A stretch of 64,000 bases of DNA from Perkinsus olseni (lineage: Eukaryota > Perkinsozoa > Perkinsida > Perkinsidae): positions 248,001 to 312,000 of the forward strand of contig JABANP010000010.1 of the NCBI GenBank assembly GCA_013115135.1, given 5' to 3'. The notes beneath the pieces are model-generated. The model was not told the DNA's origin. It did no database searches and saw only the letters and a list, made by a program, of their open reading frames with translations. A program made the translations under genes and the position numbers. Shown piece by piece: positions 34,968-45,799 of this stretch; within the stretch, counting starts at the first letter, position 1; the number at the start of each line of letters is the position of its first letter.

Positions 34968-35150
34968 GTAGTCGGAAGGGCAACCCTCCCGAACTCGGGA
35001 TGAAGTTTCCGAGCTGAGTGCTCGGTCCGAGCGCTCGGCGAAACTTTTCCGAATACTCGGAACTCGGACAAACTCAATACTTTAATCGAAAATCGAAAAT
35101 CGCCTCACTTGGAACACGATTTCCGAGCTCGGAAAAAAGTTCGAATTTTC
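34957..35150. repeat. Cluster of TCCGAG/CTCGGA palindromic motifs
   Basis: Within about 190 bp, hexamers TCCGAG and CTCGGA and close variants occur roughly a dozen times in both orientations, including CGGTCCGAGCGCTCGGCG and TTCCGAGCTCGGAAA as local palindromes. The stretch lies exactly at the junction between the two segmental duplication copies. Confidence 0.6.
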
Positions 35151-35730
35151 GACCACACTTTAAATCATAGTTTTTATCGGAGATAGAAGTCACTGACTTC
35201 AAGTCAGGGAGGGGAATGTGATACGCCCTCCTGAGCGGAAAGTAAGACCGTCGGTGAGTAGATCAGCGGGGTCGGATTTGCCGTGACAATCTGGTTCGAC
35301 CTCGACTTCGAATCGAAGTACCCTCGAGACCCCTATCGGATACGAACGTTTGCTGCTGGGTGAGCGTCACATACTTCTCTCTGTGTCCAAGAGGAAGCAG
35401 ACCGGGCGAGGGCTACATGAAATTACCGCAGGGGTCGTTCGCTCGCTGAAGTGTTAGCGAACCTGCGTCGTATTGCACGACGAGAGTCGCATGTACTCAA
35501 CCCCATCACCGTTTTGAGACTTCAAAGTTCCGGTGAGATCTTCACCTCCTCGCCGGTACGTAGGAGAATATTCTGGCTTTTCGAGCGCCAGCGAGACGCT
35601 GAGGGCCTCACTAGAGTGCAAGAGATTGTGCAAGAAACTTGGACTTTCGAGCATGAAAAAATTTCCCGGGGAAATGATTGCAATTGCTGAACGCTTTTAC
35701 GGGCCGTGCTTGTTCGTTAGCCTACTTCCA

Positions 35731-37309
35731 ATGACCATGCTCGTCCGCATTGTTGTACCCCTCATCCTACTGGCGGCCCTCTACGTCGAGGCTTCATCTT
35801 GGAAGAAGGTGAAGAAAAACCTGAGCAAGTTATCGCCCAAGAGAAAGAATGAAGATAAGACTTCCCCTAGGGAAGATGACCGTGGCGAGATCTCCTCTAA
35901 GAAAACACGCTCCGGTCTTTTCTCAATCAGGAAGAAGAAGAACAAGGACGAGGCTAAAGAGAAAGATCAGGGCGGTGGTTCTAAGAAGAGGTCCTTCGGT
36001 GTGTTCACACTGAAGAAAAAACGCCACGACCTGACTTCTGCCGGAGGGAAAGAGATGCCATCTAAGGAGAAGCAGTCAGTGGCACTGCCTGCGGAGGAAG
36101 GCAAAGATGAGACTCCCACCGAGGAAAAGAATGAGCACAAGGATTCTTCCGAAGGGCAACACTTCGAAGCTCCATCTGAGAGTAGAAGTGACATAGAGCC
36201 TGTCACCCCCATGTTCGAATCCGACGATCCTTTCAAGTCTATCCCATTCATTGACGACGATGAAGTTCCTCCTCAAGAAAAGCGTATCGACCAAAGCTAC
36301 AGGAAACATAGACAACAAGGCTCCATCTGAGAAGAACACCAGCAACGAGGCTTCAACTAAGAAGGACAACGGCAGCGAGGCTTCAACTAAGAAGGATAAC
36401 GGCAGCGAGGCCTCAACTAAGGCACAAACAGAGGAAAGGAACTCGGAGGCTACATCCAAGATGAAGGTCTACGATGGATCGAAGGGGAAACACCACGGCA
36501 AGGTTAAATCTAAGAAGGAATTCTCGGAGTTTTTGTGGAAGAGGAAACATCAGCAGGTCCCCTCTGACGACACTCCCAAGAGTCCGAGCTCCTCCAGTGA
36601 TATCCCCTTCCTCTATGGCGTTAACGGGAAGAAAACCTTCTACATCCGTCCTAAGCTGGACACATGCAAACTGTCTCTCCGCAAGTTGGGATCTGATGAG
36701 TCAAACACATGTGTAGCGGCCTACGCTGCTGCGTCCTGTCAGAAGAGGGCCGATATGGACGTGACGGTATACGTCGTGAGTGATACCAATTTTGAGTCGA
36801 AGGAGTATAATTCTACTATCATTGAAAGTGGCGATAAGATGGAGTTCGATACCCTGACGGCCCACGGAAATCCACACCCTGACTTGACCCACAGCCTGAA
36901 CGCTGTTAAGACACTGTACGAGCTCGATACGTCCATTCGCAATATGCCATATGGAAGAGATTTCTTCTACGGCGTCCATAAGGATACCGAACAGGCCCTC
37001 TACGTGGATCTCTTCGCGCCTTATACGAGAGGGTTCTGCCATATTAACGGCAAAGCTATGCGCGAAGGAGATAAAGTTCTAGTTTTTCCTGTCGGCCGTT
37101 CGCTCCTTGGTCGAATCACCAGAGGTGGGTCCACCGAGTATCTCATGCTTGAGGGGATCGTACACGGTAATAATCTCGAGGATGAGGAGGACGGTGAGGA
37201 CGTAGATCCTTCGAACCCCAGCACTTATTGGATGGGTACCGAGGGTCAGTACACTTATCGTCTCAGACAGTGCGACGACCTTGTCAAGTGGTACAGAAGG
37301 TTTGCCTAG
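35731..37309 (+). pseudogene. Secreted-family member C, one domain, reading-frame break
   Basis: It starts with the same signal peptide as member B (MTMLVRIVVPLILLAALYVE, ATG 35731). The N-terminal Lys/Glu-rich region then diverges after GGKEMPSKEKQ and ends its frame at 36330 just after IPFIDDDEVPPQE. The continuation in another frame, from about 36297, reads KATGNIDNKAPSEKNTSNEA and goes on without a break through a tandem KKDNGSEAST repeat, the cassette SKMKVYDGSKGKHHGKVKSK, and a full domain ending LVKWYRRFA at 37307-37309. Members B and D run through the equivalent point (PGNIDNKAPSK) in one frame, so a one- or two-base indel near 36270-36300 is the simplest explanation. It could be a sequencing error, a real mutation or a tiny intron. 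All five domain Cys are kept. Confidence 0.7.
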
Positions 37310-38248
37310 GTAAATGTCGTGGCCCAGCTGGCTGGAGGGCTTTAGATGGTAATCGTGACGAGCGTGCATGTTGTTGTTGATGTTAGTTGTCGTGCTATTC
37401 GAGCCGTCCACTTGTGTTAAGATCAAGTCTGTCACGACTGAGATTCTCAGCCCAATCATTATGTCATGTAAGGGCTCGGAGTACGCTCTGAGAGTGATCA
37501 CAGAATGGTGTTAAGCCAACCCTTCAGAGTAGCGTTGAACCTATGGTGCCAGTTGCAATGAGTCATCTGAAGTGAGGCCTCGCCTGAGACTCGAACGATG
37601 ATTCCCCGTTTGGGTCAGACGGGGAGAGTTCATCAGCGAGAGGTGGATGTCGAGTGAGGAGGCGAGTTCTCAACTCCTTGCACCGCGCCCTTGGCTCTGG
37701 AATACCAAGATAAGTCCACGTTGTGTTGAATCCAGACTCGGGCTCGGGCGAGTACCGTCAAGAGCATGTCGAAAGGGTTGGGAATTCAACCCACTCCATG
37801 ACCCGAAACAATCATACAGTTGGAATTGTGTCATGGACATTCCTGGCAGCCCTCTGTAACTGTAAAGACTCGACTTTTTTCCTGTCCTTGGCCGCAGCTC
37901 GCTGATACTGAAGGCTCTTTTCCGTGACCTTCAGTAAGGCGATCAACATCCCGAGGTCATCGGCACTCCCAATTCAGAAATGGGAACTCACCTTGGCTCG
38001 GAAGCTCTGGAGTGATCCTTCTTCGTCCATTCTGGTACCTACCGCCAGGGAAAATTCCAGGACGGAAGGCTAGCCGAAAAGTTGAAATCTGCCTGATTCC
38101 CCTGCAGCGCGACCTTCGAACCGATTTCTCAATGTGAACCGTCTCACTCTGCCCTCCCGATCTCCCATGGCATTTTGCGCGCTCTCTCGCCATTGCTGCT
38201 GCCTGGCATGCAACTTCGCAGCGCATCCCGACATCCCCGGGTCCACCT
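37310..38248. other. Shared 3' flank of member C and distal part of the duplication
   Basis: The first 85 bp after the stop are essentially identical to the sequence after member D (55078 onward). The rest is the distal part of duplication copy 2. I see no intact gene. Confidence 0.5.
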
Positions 38249-38557
38249 TTAGTGTAAAAGATACGTGGTGGAAAGATATGCCTTGGCTGCACTTGTATCC
38301 TCCTGTCCGACCGCCCAAGCTCTTCCTTCGGACCACGCTCCGACTCCGCTGAACATGTGTTTGGCTAGCTTCGATGAGGCCGCACTGTCCCGTGCACGCA
38401 GTGACTGACGAACAAGGAATAAGTCAAGGTCGAATGTGCGTAGAACACTCGTTGCCAAGGACTGGATTCGCGACCCGAATTTCGCGATTGACACGCTCCG
38501 CGTTGCAGCCCCTTGAAATCTTGGCGTAGGTGGTTTAGCAGGGTTCGCTGAAGCCAT
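38249..38557 (-). pseudogene. Fragment of the duplicated minus-strand gene, copy 2 (with N-terminal part)
   Basis: An ATG-started minus frame (MASANPAKPPTPRFQGAATR) runs through SSKLAKHMFSG and reaches a possible donor, then continues into the region shared with 34659-34967 in a different frame. A competing frame over the same bases reads QWLQRTLLNHLRQDFKGLQR and could be a C-terminal exon of the TPR gene immediately upstream. Neither reading gives a recognised domain. It may be the 3' exons of the TPR gene that were carried into the duplication and then decayed. Confidence 0.3.
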
Positions 38558-38689
38558 TGTGAACTGCAGCGTCTCGCCGTCAATCCGGATTTGTCATATC
38601 TAGTGAGCCTTTGTAGCCTGCCTCTGGCGGTTAAGTTCAACCCTCGAGGTCATACTCATATACAGGGATCAACGCTTGTGACGATCATA

Positions 38690-39294
38690 TCAATGAGAAC
38701 TTGTGCGCCAAGCACGAGGCTTGGCGCAAAAAGACCTCAGCTTCCGAAAAAGGCGGAAGAGGAGGAAATAGCTCACAGTTGCTTCCTGGATGAGCCGTTT
38801 GGCCAACACGCTCTCGCCGTCCACTTCGAGCATCGCTCTAGCGCAGCGATCGAAATCATCCCATTCGCCGAGTTCCTTGTAGCACAGGGCCATGCGATAC
38901 CTGGTACCAGGGGCAAGAGGAAATGACTAGTTGCACCGTTCTCAGTATCCAGACCGTCTCACAGAGTCTTCAACATTATCTCCGGCTCGTCCTCGCCACC
39001 GAGTAAGATGCATTTGAGTGCTCGCATTGCTTCACGAGGCTCATGACACTTCAGATGTGCCATCGCAAGGTTCAAATATAGGGACCGCTCGAAGTCCCAG
39101 TCAGAGAAGTCCAACTCTGCTCCTTCTTCCTGCGAGGAGTGCTCATGGCGTAGACCTCCCTGGGGGAGCCCTACAGCATCGCCCAAGTCGCCAAGCATCT
39201 CAACAGCTTCTCGCCAGCAATTGGCTGCTGTCCTGAAGTCACCATTCCTGTATTTGGCCAAGCCTTCCTCTTTCAAAGTCCGGACGTCAGTCAT
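38690..39294 (-). CDS. TPR-repeat protein
   Basis: From ATG 39294 the product reads RTLKEEGLAKYRNGDFRTAA NCWREAV (first TPR, with the typical Gly/Ala/Tyr positions). Then comes an acidic loop and LYLNLAMAHLKCHEPREAMR (second TPR, N-x-A-x-x-x-L-K pattern). After an intron with its donor near 38958, the next exon reads YRMALCYKELGEWDDFDRCA then MLEVDGESVLAKRLIQEA (third TPR). Three helix pairs of this kind are typical of co-chaperones and FKBP-like TPR domains that bind Hsp90/Hsp70 tails, but no catalytic partner domain is seen. A donor at about 38776 suggests more exons further downstream, possibly in 38250-38600. Confidence 0.65.
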
Positions 39295-39434
39295 GACGAG
39301 CCGCGACCAAGGTAGCGATTGAGAGTTTCAACTGCAGCTCCTACGGGTCTCGCCGAAGCTCTGCCGCCGATCTACCCCACGCAACACGCTTAGGACGATA
39401 ATCAAAGGCCCGTACAAGTATAAACGCGGTGGGG

Positions 39435-39749
39435 ATGAAAGGAAACGAAATACATCAAATTGCCGTAAGTTCACAGCTTGGCTTTATCGAATATGCCGTG
39501 CCGCCCTTCTCGGTTCTTAGCGAAACGAAAGGCACCTGTCTTCGTCTCGCCACTGCGGATAGTCCTCTAGCCACGTTCACATTCTCGCCGAAGGAGGCTC
39601 GCCCAGTCCGCATGCCTGAACAGCTGAGCTGCGCCCACGTCGATGTTACCGTTAAGCTAATGGAGCAACAACCGGGTTGTTACAAACCAACAGACGAAAC
39701 TCACGTCGCCAAGAAGGCAGTGCAATACAGACTAGTTTACAGCACGTAG
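39435..39749 (+). CDS. Small unknown protein, about 104 residues
   Basis: A single plus-strand frame from ATG 39435 to a stop at 39747-39749. It starts MKGNEIHQIAVSSQLGFIEY and has a short Pro-containing middle and a basic C-terminus. A TATAAA sequence lies at 39419-39424, about 15 nt before the ATG. It is divergent from the TPR gene, with 140 nt between the starts. No domain is recognised. Coding status rests on length alone. Confidence 0.35.
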   Translation: MKGNEIHQIAVSSQLGFIEYAVPPFSVLSETKGTCLRLATADSPLATFTFSPKEARPVRMPEQLSCAHVDVTVKLMEQQPGCYKPTDETHVAKKAVQYRLVYST

Positions 39750-40018
39750 AGATCGATCGTCTGCAAGAATGGTGAAAAATGATCAGTACTCCAGAGTGGC
39801 TTACCGAGCATCAAGCAGCCCTAGTCGGTCGGACTGCATGCAGTGTTGAGGGAAGCCAGCGATGATGGTGGCGAGCCTGCATCAACATGAAGAAGTGACT
39901 CCCTCGAGATAGGAGCTCAGCCGAAACACACGAAGAGTCCAGCAATCGACATGCTGATCACTCTAAGAACTTAGCAGGCGTCGCTTGAGTGGCCGAAAAA
40001 TGTTAGTGCGAAAACGCT

Positions 40019-41116
40019 CTACTTGATAGCTTCGGGTACGAGATCCTCAGTCCGCTCGACCATTCGAGTGGCCAGCCCCCAGCGAACTGCCTCTTCAGCT
40101 TCAACGGCACGACCGGTGAGCACCTGAGCTCAGTCAGCCGTGCAACAGGCGCGGTTGGCTCCATTCTAGAACAGTGGGCCCACGGACCATATCCATTGCT
40201 CGACTGTGGCCTATGAGACTCTGCAGATTAATCGTCCCGCCGTCTACCAAGGGAACGCCAAACCTGATGTGGCGGCAGGAACTACAGCTACAAAGGATGG
40301 GTCGGATGAGCAGAGTTGAATCAGTCATAGAAAGGGAGCATTCAGAGCGAGCGAGTCGGCTGTTGGCAGACGAGCAGATCCTCAAGAGAGTTGATGAGGA
40401 GCATCGGGCTGACGCTACTGCCTTCACCTCCTGCAGTAGACTCCGAACTTCGCTGTGCGGTCGATGATACGCATATCGCACCACGCGGCGAGCTCAAGCC
40501 CACCGGCAACAGCATGTCCTGACACGGCCGCGATGACTGGTTTGGAAAGTGTTAGCCGGGCGACTAAGAAAACCAGCATACCACACCATACGCAACTTAT
40601 AGCCCGAGCATGGCGTGAACCGAGCCGCAGAGACCCAGCTCACATCCCAGCGGGGATTTATCCCCTTCAATGGAGATAGCCGGAGCTAGATTCTCTCCCT
40701 TCGATATCGAGCTCAAGTCAGCGCCGGCGCAGAAGTCCTTGCCACAGCCGTGTATGATCTGATATACACTCATCACGATTCCGCTCGACTGCCCGTCAAC
40801 AGCCATAATCAACGGCCCGTGAACTGAATTGGAGCACGCCCTCGAAGTGGGACATTCAACTTGTGGAACAGATCGCATCGCTCTTGTTAATCTGGATTCT
40901 ACCCATCATTGCTCCATGCCGTAGTTATGCACGAGGAGCCGCCCAAACTTTCCCTACCGCAACTTTGGCAGATTTATTCTCGTCGAAATCTTTGAGCGTT
41001 TGGTAGAGAGCACCAGCCATCGGTCGATCGATCGCGTTCCTCACGCTCGGTCGGTTGAGTGCTATGAGGAGTATCTCATGCTTGTCACCAGCCAAAGATG
41101 CAGTAATGGACGCCAT
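40019..41116 (-). CDS. Enoyl-CoA hydratase/isomerase (crotonase) family protein
   Basis: Crotonase-family enzymes act on acyl-CoA thioesters. From ATG 41116 the product reads HEILLIALNRPSVRNAIDRP, the family's N-terminal LNRPxxxNA motif, then LYQTLKDFDENKSAKVAV. The next exon has GKDFCAGADLSSIS, the first oxyanion-hole and CoA-binding motif. Further exons give SKPVIAAVSGHAVAGGLELA AWCDMRI, with the second oxyanion-hole Gly and a catalytic Glu, then FGVPLVDGGTINLQSLIGHS RAMD and LTGRAVEAEEAVRWGLATRM. The second catalytic Glu of classical crotonase (PE in FGxPE) is absent; the VDGGT reading is typical of the bacterial EchA-like branch with unknown substrate. A TAG at 40019-40021 ends the frame after EAIK, which leaves the usual C-terminal helices short, so a further exon may follow. 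Confidence 0.82.
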
Positions 41117-41677
41117 CCAATAACTGCGACCAAGCCAATAGCTATCTTCCGGTTCAGAGGCGCTTCCCGAAAGCTGCATCTCACAGGTCGCGACCAAGGT
41201 TGGTTATACTCAACGCAAGAGGTACAGCTCTCATGAGAAGTATCCCTTTGCCAACAAAGCCAGGAGGATAACGAGGAGGAAGGCTATAGCCGAGTATGGC
41301 GTTCCAATACTGTGAGTCTCTTCTGCACGTCGAACTACGGTGGACCGATCTGTGAGAGGAATGAAGTCTCCCGGAGGCCGCTCGCCCTGGTCGACGCGGA
41401 AACGACACCGGCTATTGTATCGTTGAGTTCAGAGCTCACCAGTTGATCTGCTCATCAGATAGGTTGACAGCTGCACCGGATTCTCCATTATCGCTTCTGT
41501 GATGCGCCGAGCTCTATCTTCAAAGCCTCGCTTTTCACGCCGATATCTGATGCTAAGGATACTAACGGGGCGAGCATTACAACAAGATACACTCTAAACA
41601 GCGGCGAGGCGGCAACAACGTGGTTGAACAGGATAGTGTGACCGACACGTATGTTATCCAATACTCGAAGCAACCTC

Positions 41678-43051
41678 TTACAAATCTAAAGCATTCGAGT
41701 TGAGGCCGTGGTCAGGGTTGGCATCCGTGAGGAGGGAAAGGACCGCTACGCATACCTTCTCGACGCCTGACAGTGATTGCACTGCTGCAGTGCCCTTGCA
41801 TGTACCAAAGTGGAAGGTACCGGGCCCGGCGATGCAGATTTTTATCGAAAACAGCCAGTCTGCGGATTCCCTCAGATTCTCTCGAGAACAGTAATGGGAT
41901 TGAGTTTAAGCAGAAGAGATAGAGCGATCAGGGTTGAAATCGTCCGTCGTCACGAAGTTTCGCGCGGCTCGTGCAGCTTCTAAGGTTAAAACCAGAGGCC
42001 GCCCGAAGCGATGGGCCTTTCCGACCCCCTTGCAACTCACAGTGTTACATTGCTGACAAGGAAGTCATCGTTTCTAGGGGTGGTAGACAGTTATAAAGCG
42101 GAGTGCAGACTCCCGCTTACTCATAATGGGGGACCACATTTCCTGATTCAGGAGGATATCCATACACACGCCGCCTGTTGTTGGGCAGATATTAGGGTGG
42201 TAAGGGATAGTGGTGAGAGCAAACCTCACCCCTGGTGCCTTGAAGGGGTACCCATCACCAAGTGTTACGACCTGAACCCGCACTTAAGGACCCACGCATC
42301 CACAACATCGATCATGGTGTCGATCACGAGCATTTGAATGTTTGTGAGAATCTGGGGCCCAACGCCGGTTCCGATCAAGTCAGACTCTTGCCGATGTGCT
42401 CCATTGAGGGCTCTTGGTAGCGATTGAAATACGGTATGACCAGATGGTTCGTCAACCTCAGGAAACTCGTGCTCCGAGCTCCGAAGGTTCGAGCAGCTCC
42501 GAGAAGGTGTACTGTCTCATGACGGTCACACTTCCGTTCTAGCGGATGGATATTCAGATCAAGAATGCTTATTCGGCTGCCTCCTGAATAAAGTACGGGG
42601 TTTTCACTTCCGAATCTCAGACTGGACCCCATCATTCCGAAGAAGTGCATTGATGAGAGCGGGCCAAGATGCGAGCTATTCTGCTTCACGGAAGCATTGG
42701 GAGAATTAGAAGGGCCAAGAACGAGAAGGTTCCCTAGCTGCCGCGACTGTTTCGGACCATGAGGGTCCCGCTGAGAGGGGATTACCAGCTTGAAGGTTCC
42801 AGCAGAATATGGGCTGTCCCCTGAAAATAAGATACAGAACACCGTACGACCCATCGCAGAGTTGTCAGTAAGAGCGCTACCGGCGGGCGGCGGCTGAACG
42901 GGAAGGATTCTCGCGTGGGACCCTCACCGGGTCCATGCAGCGTTATCATGATTGTCCGCTCGTCAACCATCCTGGCCTCATCGATCTCTCCTCTCCCGAC
43001 TAGAGCCTCTAGCTGTTCGAGCTCCTTCTCGACCCGGGACCGACTCGCCAT
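41678..43051 (-). CDS. Ubiquitin-conjugating enzyme E2
   Basis: E2 enzymes carry ubiquitin or a ubiquitin-like protein as a Cys thioester. From ATG 43051 the first exon encodes the N-terminal helix (SRVEKELEQLEALVGRGEID) and the first strands (MITLHGPG). After a long intron comes YPFKAPGVRFALTTIPYHPN then GGVCMDILLNQEMWSP, which holds the PxVxF strand, the HPN motif and the active-site Cys in VCMDIL. The next exon has VAVLSLLTDANPDHGLNSNA, matching the SLLxxPNPxxPLN helix, and meets a stop at 41678. Another donor (GTAAGAGG) just before it could lead to C-terminal exons down to about 41430. An insertion of three residues (PTTG) after HPNI compared with UBE2D-type enzymes is the only oddity. 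Which subfamily is unclear. Confidence 0.85.
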
Positions 43052-43079
43052 TCACGTACAAAACACCTCAACCCGTTGA

Positions 43080-44300
43080 TTGATCCACAACAACACGACC
43101 CTCGAGAACTGTAGCAGAGACGTCACGGCCCGGCATCATGACAAGGAATCTGGGGAATGAGGCTCAGCAGTTCCGCCGTCTCGGCCCTCCAGACGACCAA
43201 CTGCGATTGAGAGAAAGATATTCTTCCTCGGAGTGCGAGTTCTGATAAGGTAGTGCAACGCGATGCACGGATGTCGCGAAGAGCTGGCAGGCACTAGCGT
43301 TTTGGAGTACCCTGTTCGAACAGTTGTGAAATGATCTGGTTGTAAACAATGACAAGCGCCGGATAGAAAACGTCAGCCCCGTTGGAATGTCCGCTGCTCA
43401 CTTAGTTGTGATCGCGAGTGGGGAGGCCGGACGGCAGCAGTATACTGTTGCTTGCTGGAGAAGTCTCGCGCTTGCGGTACGTTGGGTGGTCCTGACGACG
43501 AGTGTTACGGCAAGATTGCTTCGATCACCCGCCCTAAAGTTTGTAGCTGACTGGCTATGAGAAGGAAGCTGAGCAAGAGAGATGCCAGGGAGTTCCAGCA
43601 GGTATGTTCGTACGTTGCCTGAGGACTTCTTACACCCGCGCGTCGTGCCCCCACCTCTTGTAATACGATGCCTCTCATGATGCACTTGAGCGTCATCATG
43701 ATCGCGCTGGAGCGCCCACAGCCGCCGGCTCGTCGGTGCCCTCACCACGTCCTGCGAAGAGCCAGGGTATGACGACCAGTACGGAACGAGAACCGCCCAG
43801 GGGATGGGCAAGCAAGCGTAACCTTGGGATCTCCAGAGGCTCACAGAGTCGTGCACAATAACAGCCACACGGCTAGAGTCTCACACTGGAAGCCCGACGA
43901 TCCTCCGAGGAAGATCTCCTCACCCTTCGGTGGGGCTCGGAACTGAACAAACCGGGAGCTCGAAGTGAGCAGTCAATTCCGGCACCTTTTCGGTGCGTCT
44001 CGAGAAGAGCTTGGAACGGAGTGGCTCTGGGTGGTCGTCCAAGTCCATTTAGTTGCCGGGCTCGACGGCTGTGATAAAGCCTGCCATCTTCTCCATCGAG
44101 ATAGAGAATTTATGGTATGCAGGCTTACCGCGGGTGGGCCCTCACGACCATAGCCCACTCGTTTGTGAGAGCTCTCACAGCTAGGTCCCTTTCTAAGGCC
44201 ATCCGACGGTACCGCAGCCTTTGGTGAGCTCGCTCTCCTCGGCCTTGAATGTAGTAGCCTCTTCGGATCTGATATCAATGGGAAGGTGAGCGTTCAGTCG
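43080..44300 (-). other. Unresolved coding-like sequence
   Basis: Minus-strand stretches such as FRAPPKGEEIFLGGSSGFQC then ETLAVWLLLCTTL (about 43870-43960), HKFSISMEKMAGFITAVEPG (about 44050-44120) and IMMTLKCIMRGIVLQE (about 43655-43700) read like protein and end at GT donors. They are probably exons of one gene, but I could not chain them in frame and recognise no family. Confidence 0.3.
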
Positions 44301-45480
44301 CCGGATTGTGGTTGGGCGGCATTCCTGATTAGCGTGTCATTGTTCTATTCGGGTACGGAGCCCGTTGAGAACGCTTAGCGTATGTGGGAGGGGAGGTGGC
44401 TAGCTGCCACAACAAGGCCGCTGAGGTGTCCACAGGTTGCACAGTGTCCTTCTGACTGTGTAGCGAGCGATCATCAGGACACATCGCGTCCGCGCTCGTC
44501 GACGGTGAAGCGAAGTTTAAAGGTCGCACTCTCACTTTCCGAATGATCGTCTGCTTGAGGGAATGACCGTTCGAATGTACTCGGAAGATACTCGCTCGCG
44601 TTTCTTTTGTCTCGGGATCCTGAAACTCGAGCTTTCTCTCTGGAATTCGACGACGCCTGCTAGCTGTCGGGCAACACGCAGCGGCAAAATATTCATATTC
44701 AATAACGTAGATCCGTGACAGACCCGAGATGAGGGCAGCAGCTGGATGAATAGATCCAGCATCCTTCCCCAGGTTCGAGCACGTCACAGAATGTAAAGAC
44801 CCGTGGAGAGCCGTCAGCGGTCCGGTACTCACCGGGCAAGGCCTCGGTTCTCGGATTCAAGGTGTTCAGCCTAGCAAGAGCCTTCTTCCGCAGGTCCACC
44901 TGACCGTCCCCTCACGCCGTTCTACTCTTGAATATGGAGAGAATGCGACAACAGCGGTCAACGAGTCAACGTGCGGAGACGATTCAAGCCGACCTCGAAG
45001 TCCTTGAGGATCCAATCCAAGACGATCTCGAGGTACTGCGTCAGCTCCACAGATTCCTTCCTGCATGCAAATGGCATCGAATCCACACGGAAATCGAACC
45101 CACGTAGTATCGCCGCTCCCATCGTTATCCGCAGGCCCTCCCGAATCTAAGCGAGCAGGCATTGCCCTGTGCCATAGCGGCAGCCTCAGTGGCGCGACCC
45201 TCACGTATCGAGCCTTCTTCGGATCTCCTTCCGAGGGCCTCTAGCTCCGTGAGTAAGCCGATATACGCTCTCTGACGAACATGAAAAGATTCCGTTAATA
45301 CCACCGATCTAGTAGTTGCCCTGGGTTCTAGGAATGCCCGCCTCGTAGGCGATAGCGAGATAGGCACACCCGTGAAGCCAATTAGGTCCGCACCTGTATC
45401 TTCGCCACTTCGGCTTCGGCGACGATGCGTTTGGCGCGCTCTTCTTCGCACAGTATACAAGAACGCTGAGGGGCTGTCAT
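44300..45480 (-). CDS. Unknown multi-exon protein
   Basis: From a candidate ATG at 45480 the minus strand reads CEEERAKRIVAEAEVAKIQ and stops at a donor. Later exons give FHVRQRAYIGLLTELEALGR, then ESVELTQYLEIVLDWILKDF, DLRKKALARLNTLNPRTEAL and LAGVVEFQRESSSFRIPRQK, which meets a stop near 44531. The helices are charged and amphipathic. No domain is recognised, and whether all exons belong together is not certain. It is downstream of an E2 enzyme and upstream of the retrotransposon region but nothing ties it to either. Confidence 0.35.
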
Positions 45481-45799
45481 GGGGCGCTATTGGGTACTGA
45501 GGGTACTCAGTTACAGTAGCAATCGAAATGTAGTTATACGGCAACCCGACGAATCAATACCGAGAATAGCATGGCAGGTCTACGCTGAGAGCCTCAGCAT
45601 CCCAGCCTGAGATGGCGCCACTGTGCCATGCACGATTTCGAGACGGCCCTTCGAAAGGCGAGCTGTTAGCTGGAGATAACATTGTTGCGGCACGTCGGTT
45701 CGTGTAGGCCCCGTAACGTTGGGACTGTGAAACGCGATCCCCCATAGGACAACTAAGCAAAGAAATACTTGAGCTTGAGCCAAGATATCGTCGGATCAT

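Larger units (their letters stand above)
35175..38430. repeat. Segmental duplication, copy 2
   Basis: This is the second copy of the unit described at 30995-34940. The 5' noncoding part is nearly base-for-base the same as copy 1 (compare 35235-35640 with 31105-31520). The distal part keeps the blocks around CTTTCCTGTCCTTGGCCG and the CCTCCTGTCCGACCGCC stretch in the same order. Copy 2 has about 200 bp of extra sequence at 38010-38220. Confidence 0.75.

Noticed and set aside
45580..45783. Minus-strand ORF with a signal-peptide-like start (AQAQVFLCLVVLWGIAF)
   Set aside because: The first codon is TTG, not ATG, and an equally open overlapping frame exists; support was too weak.
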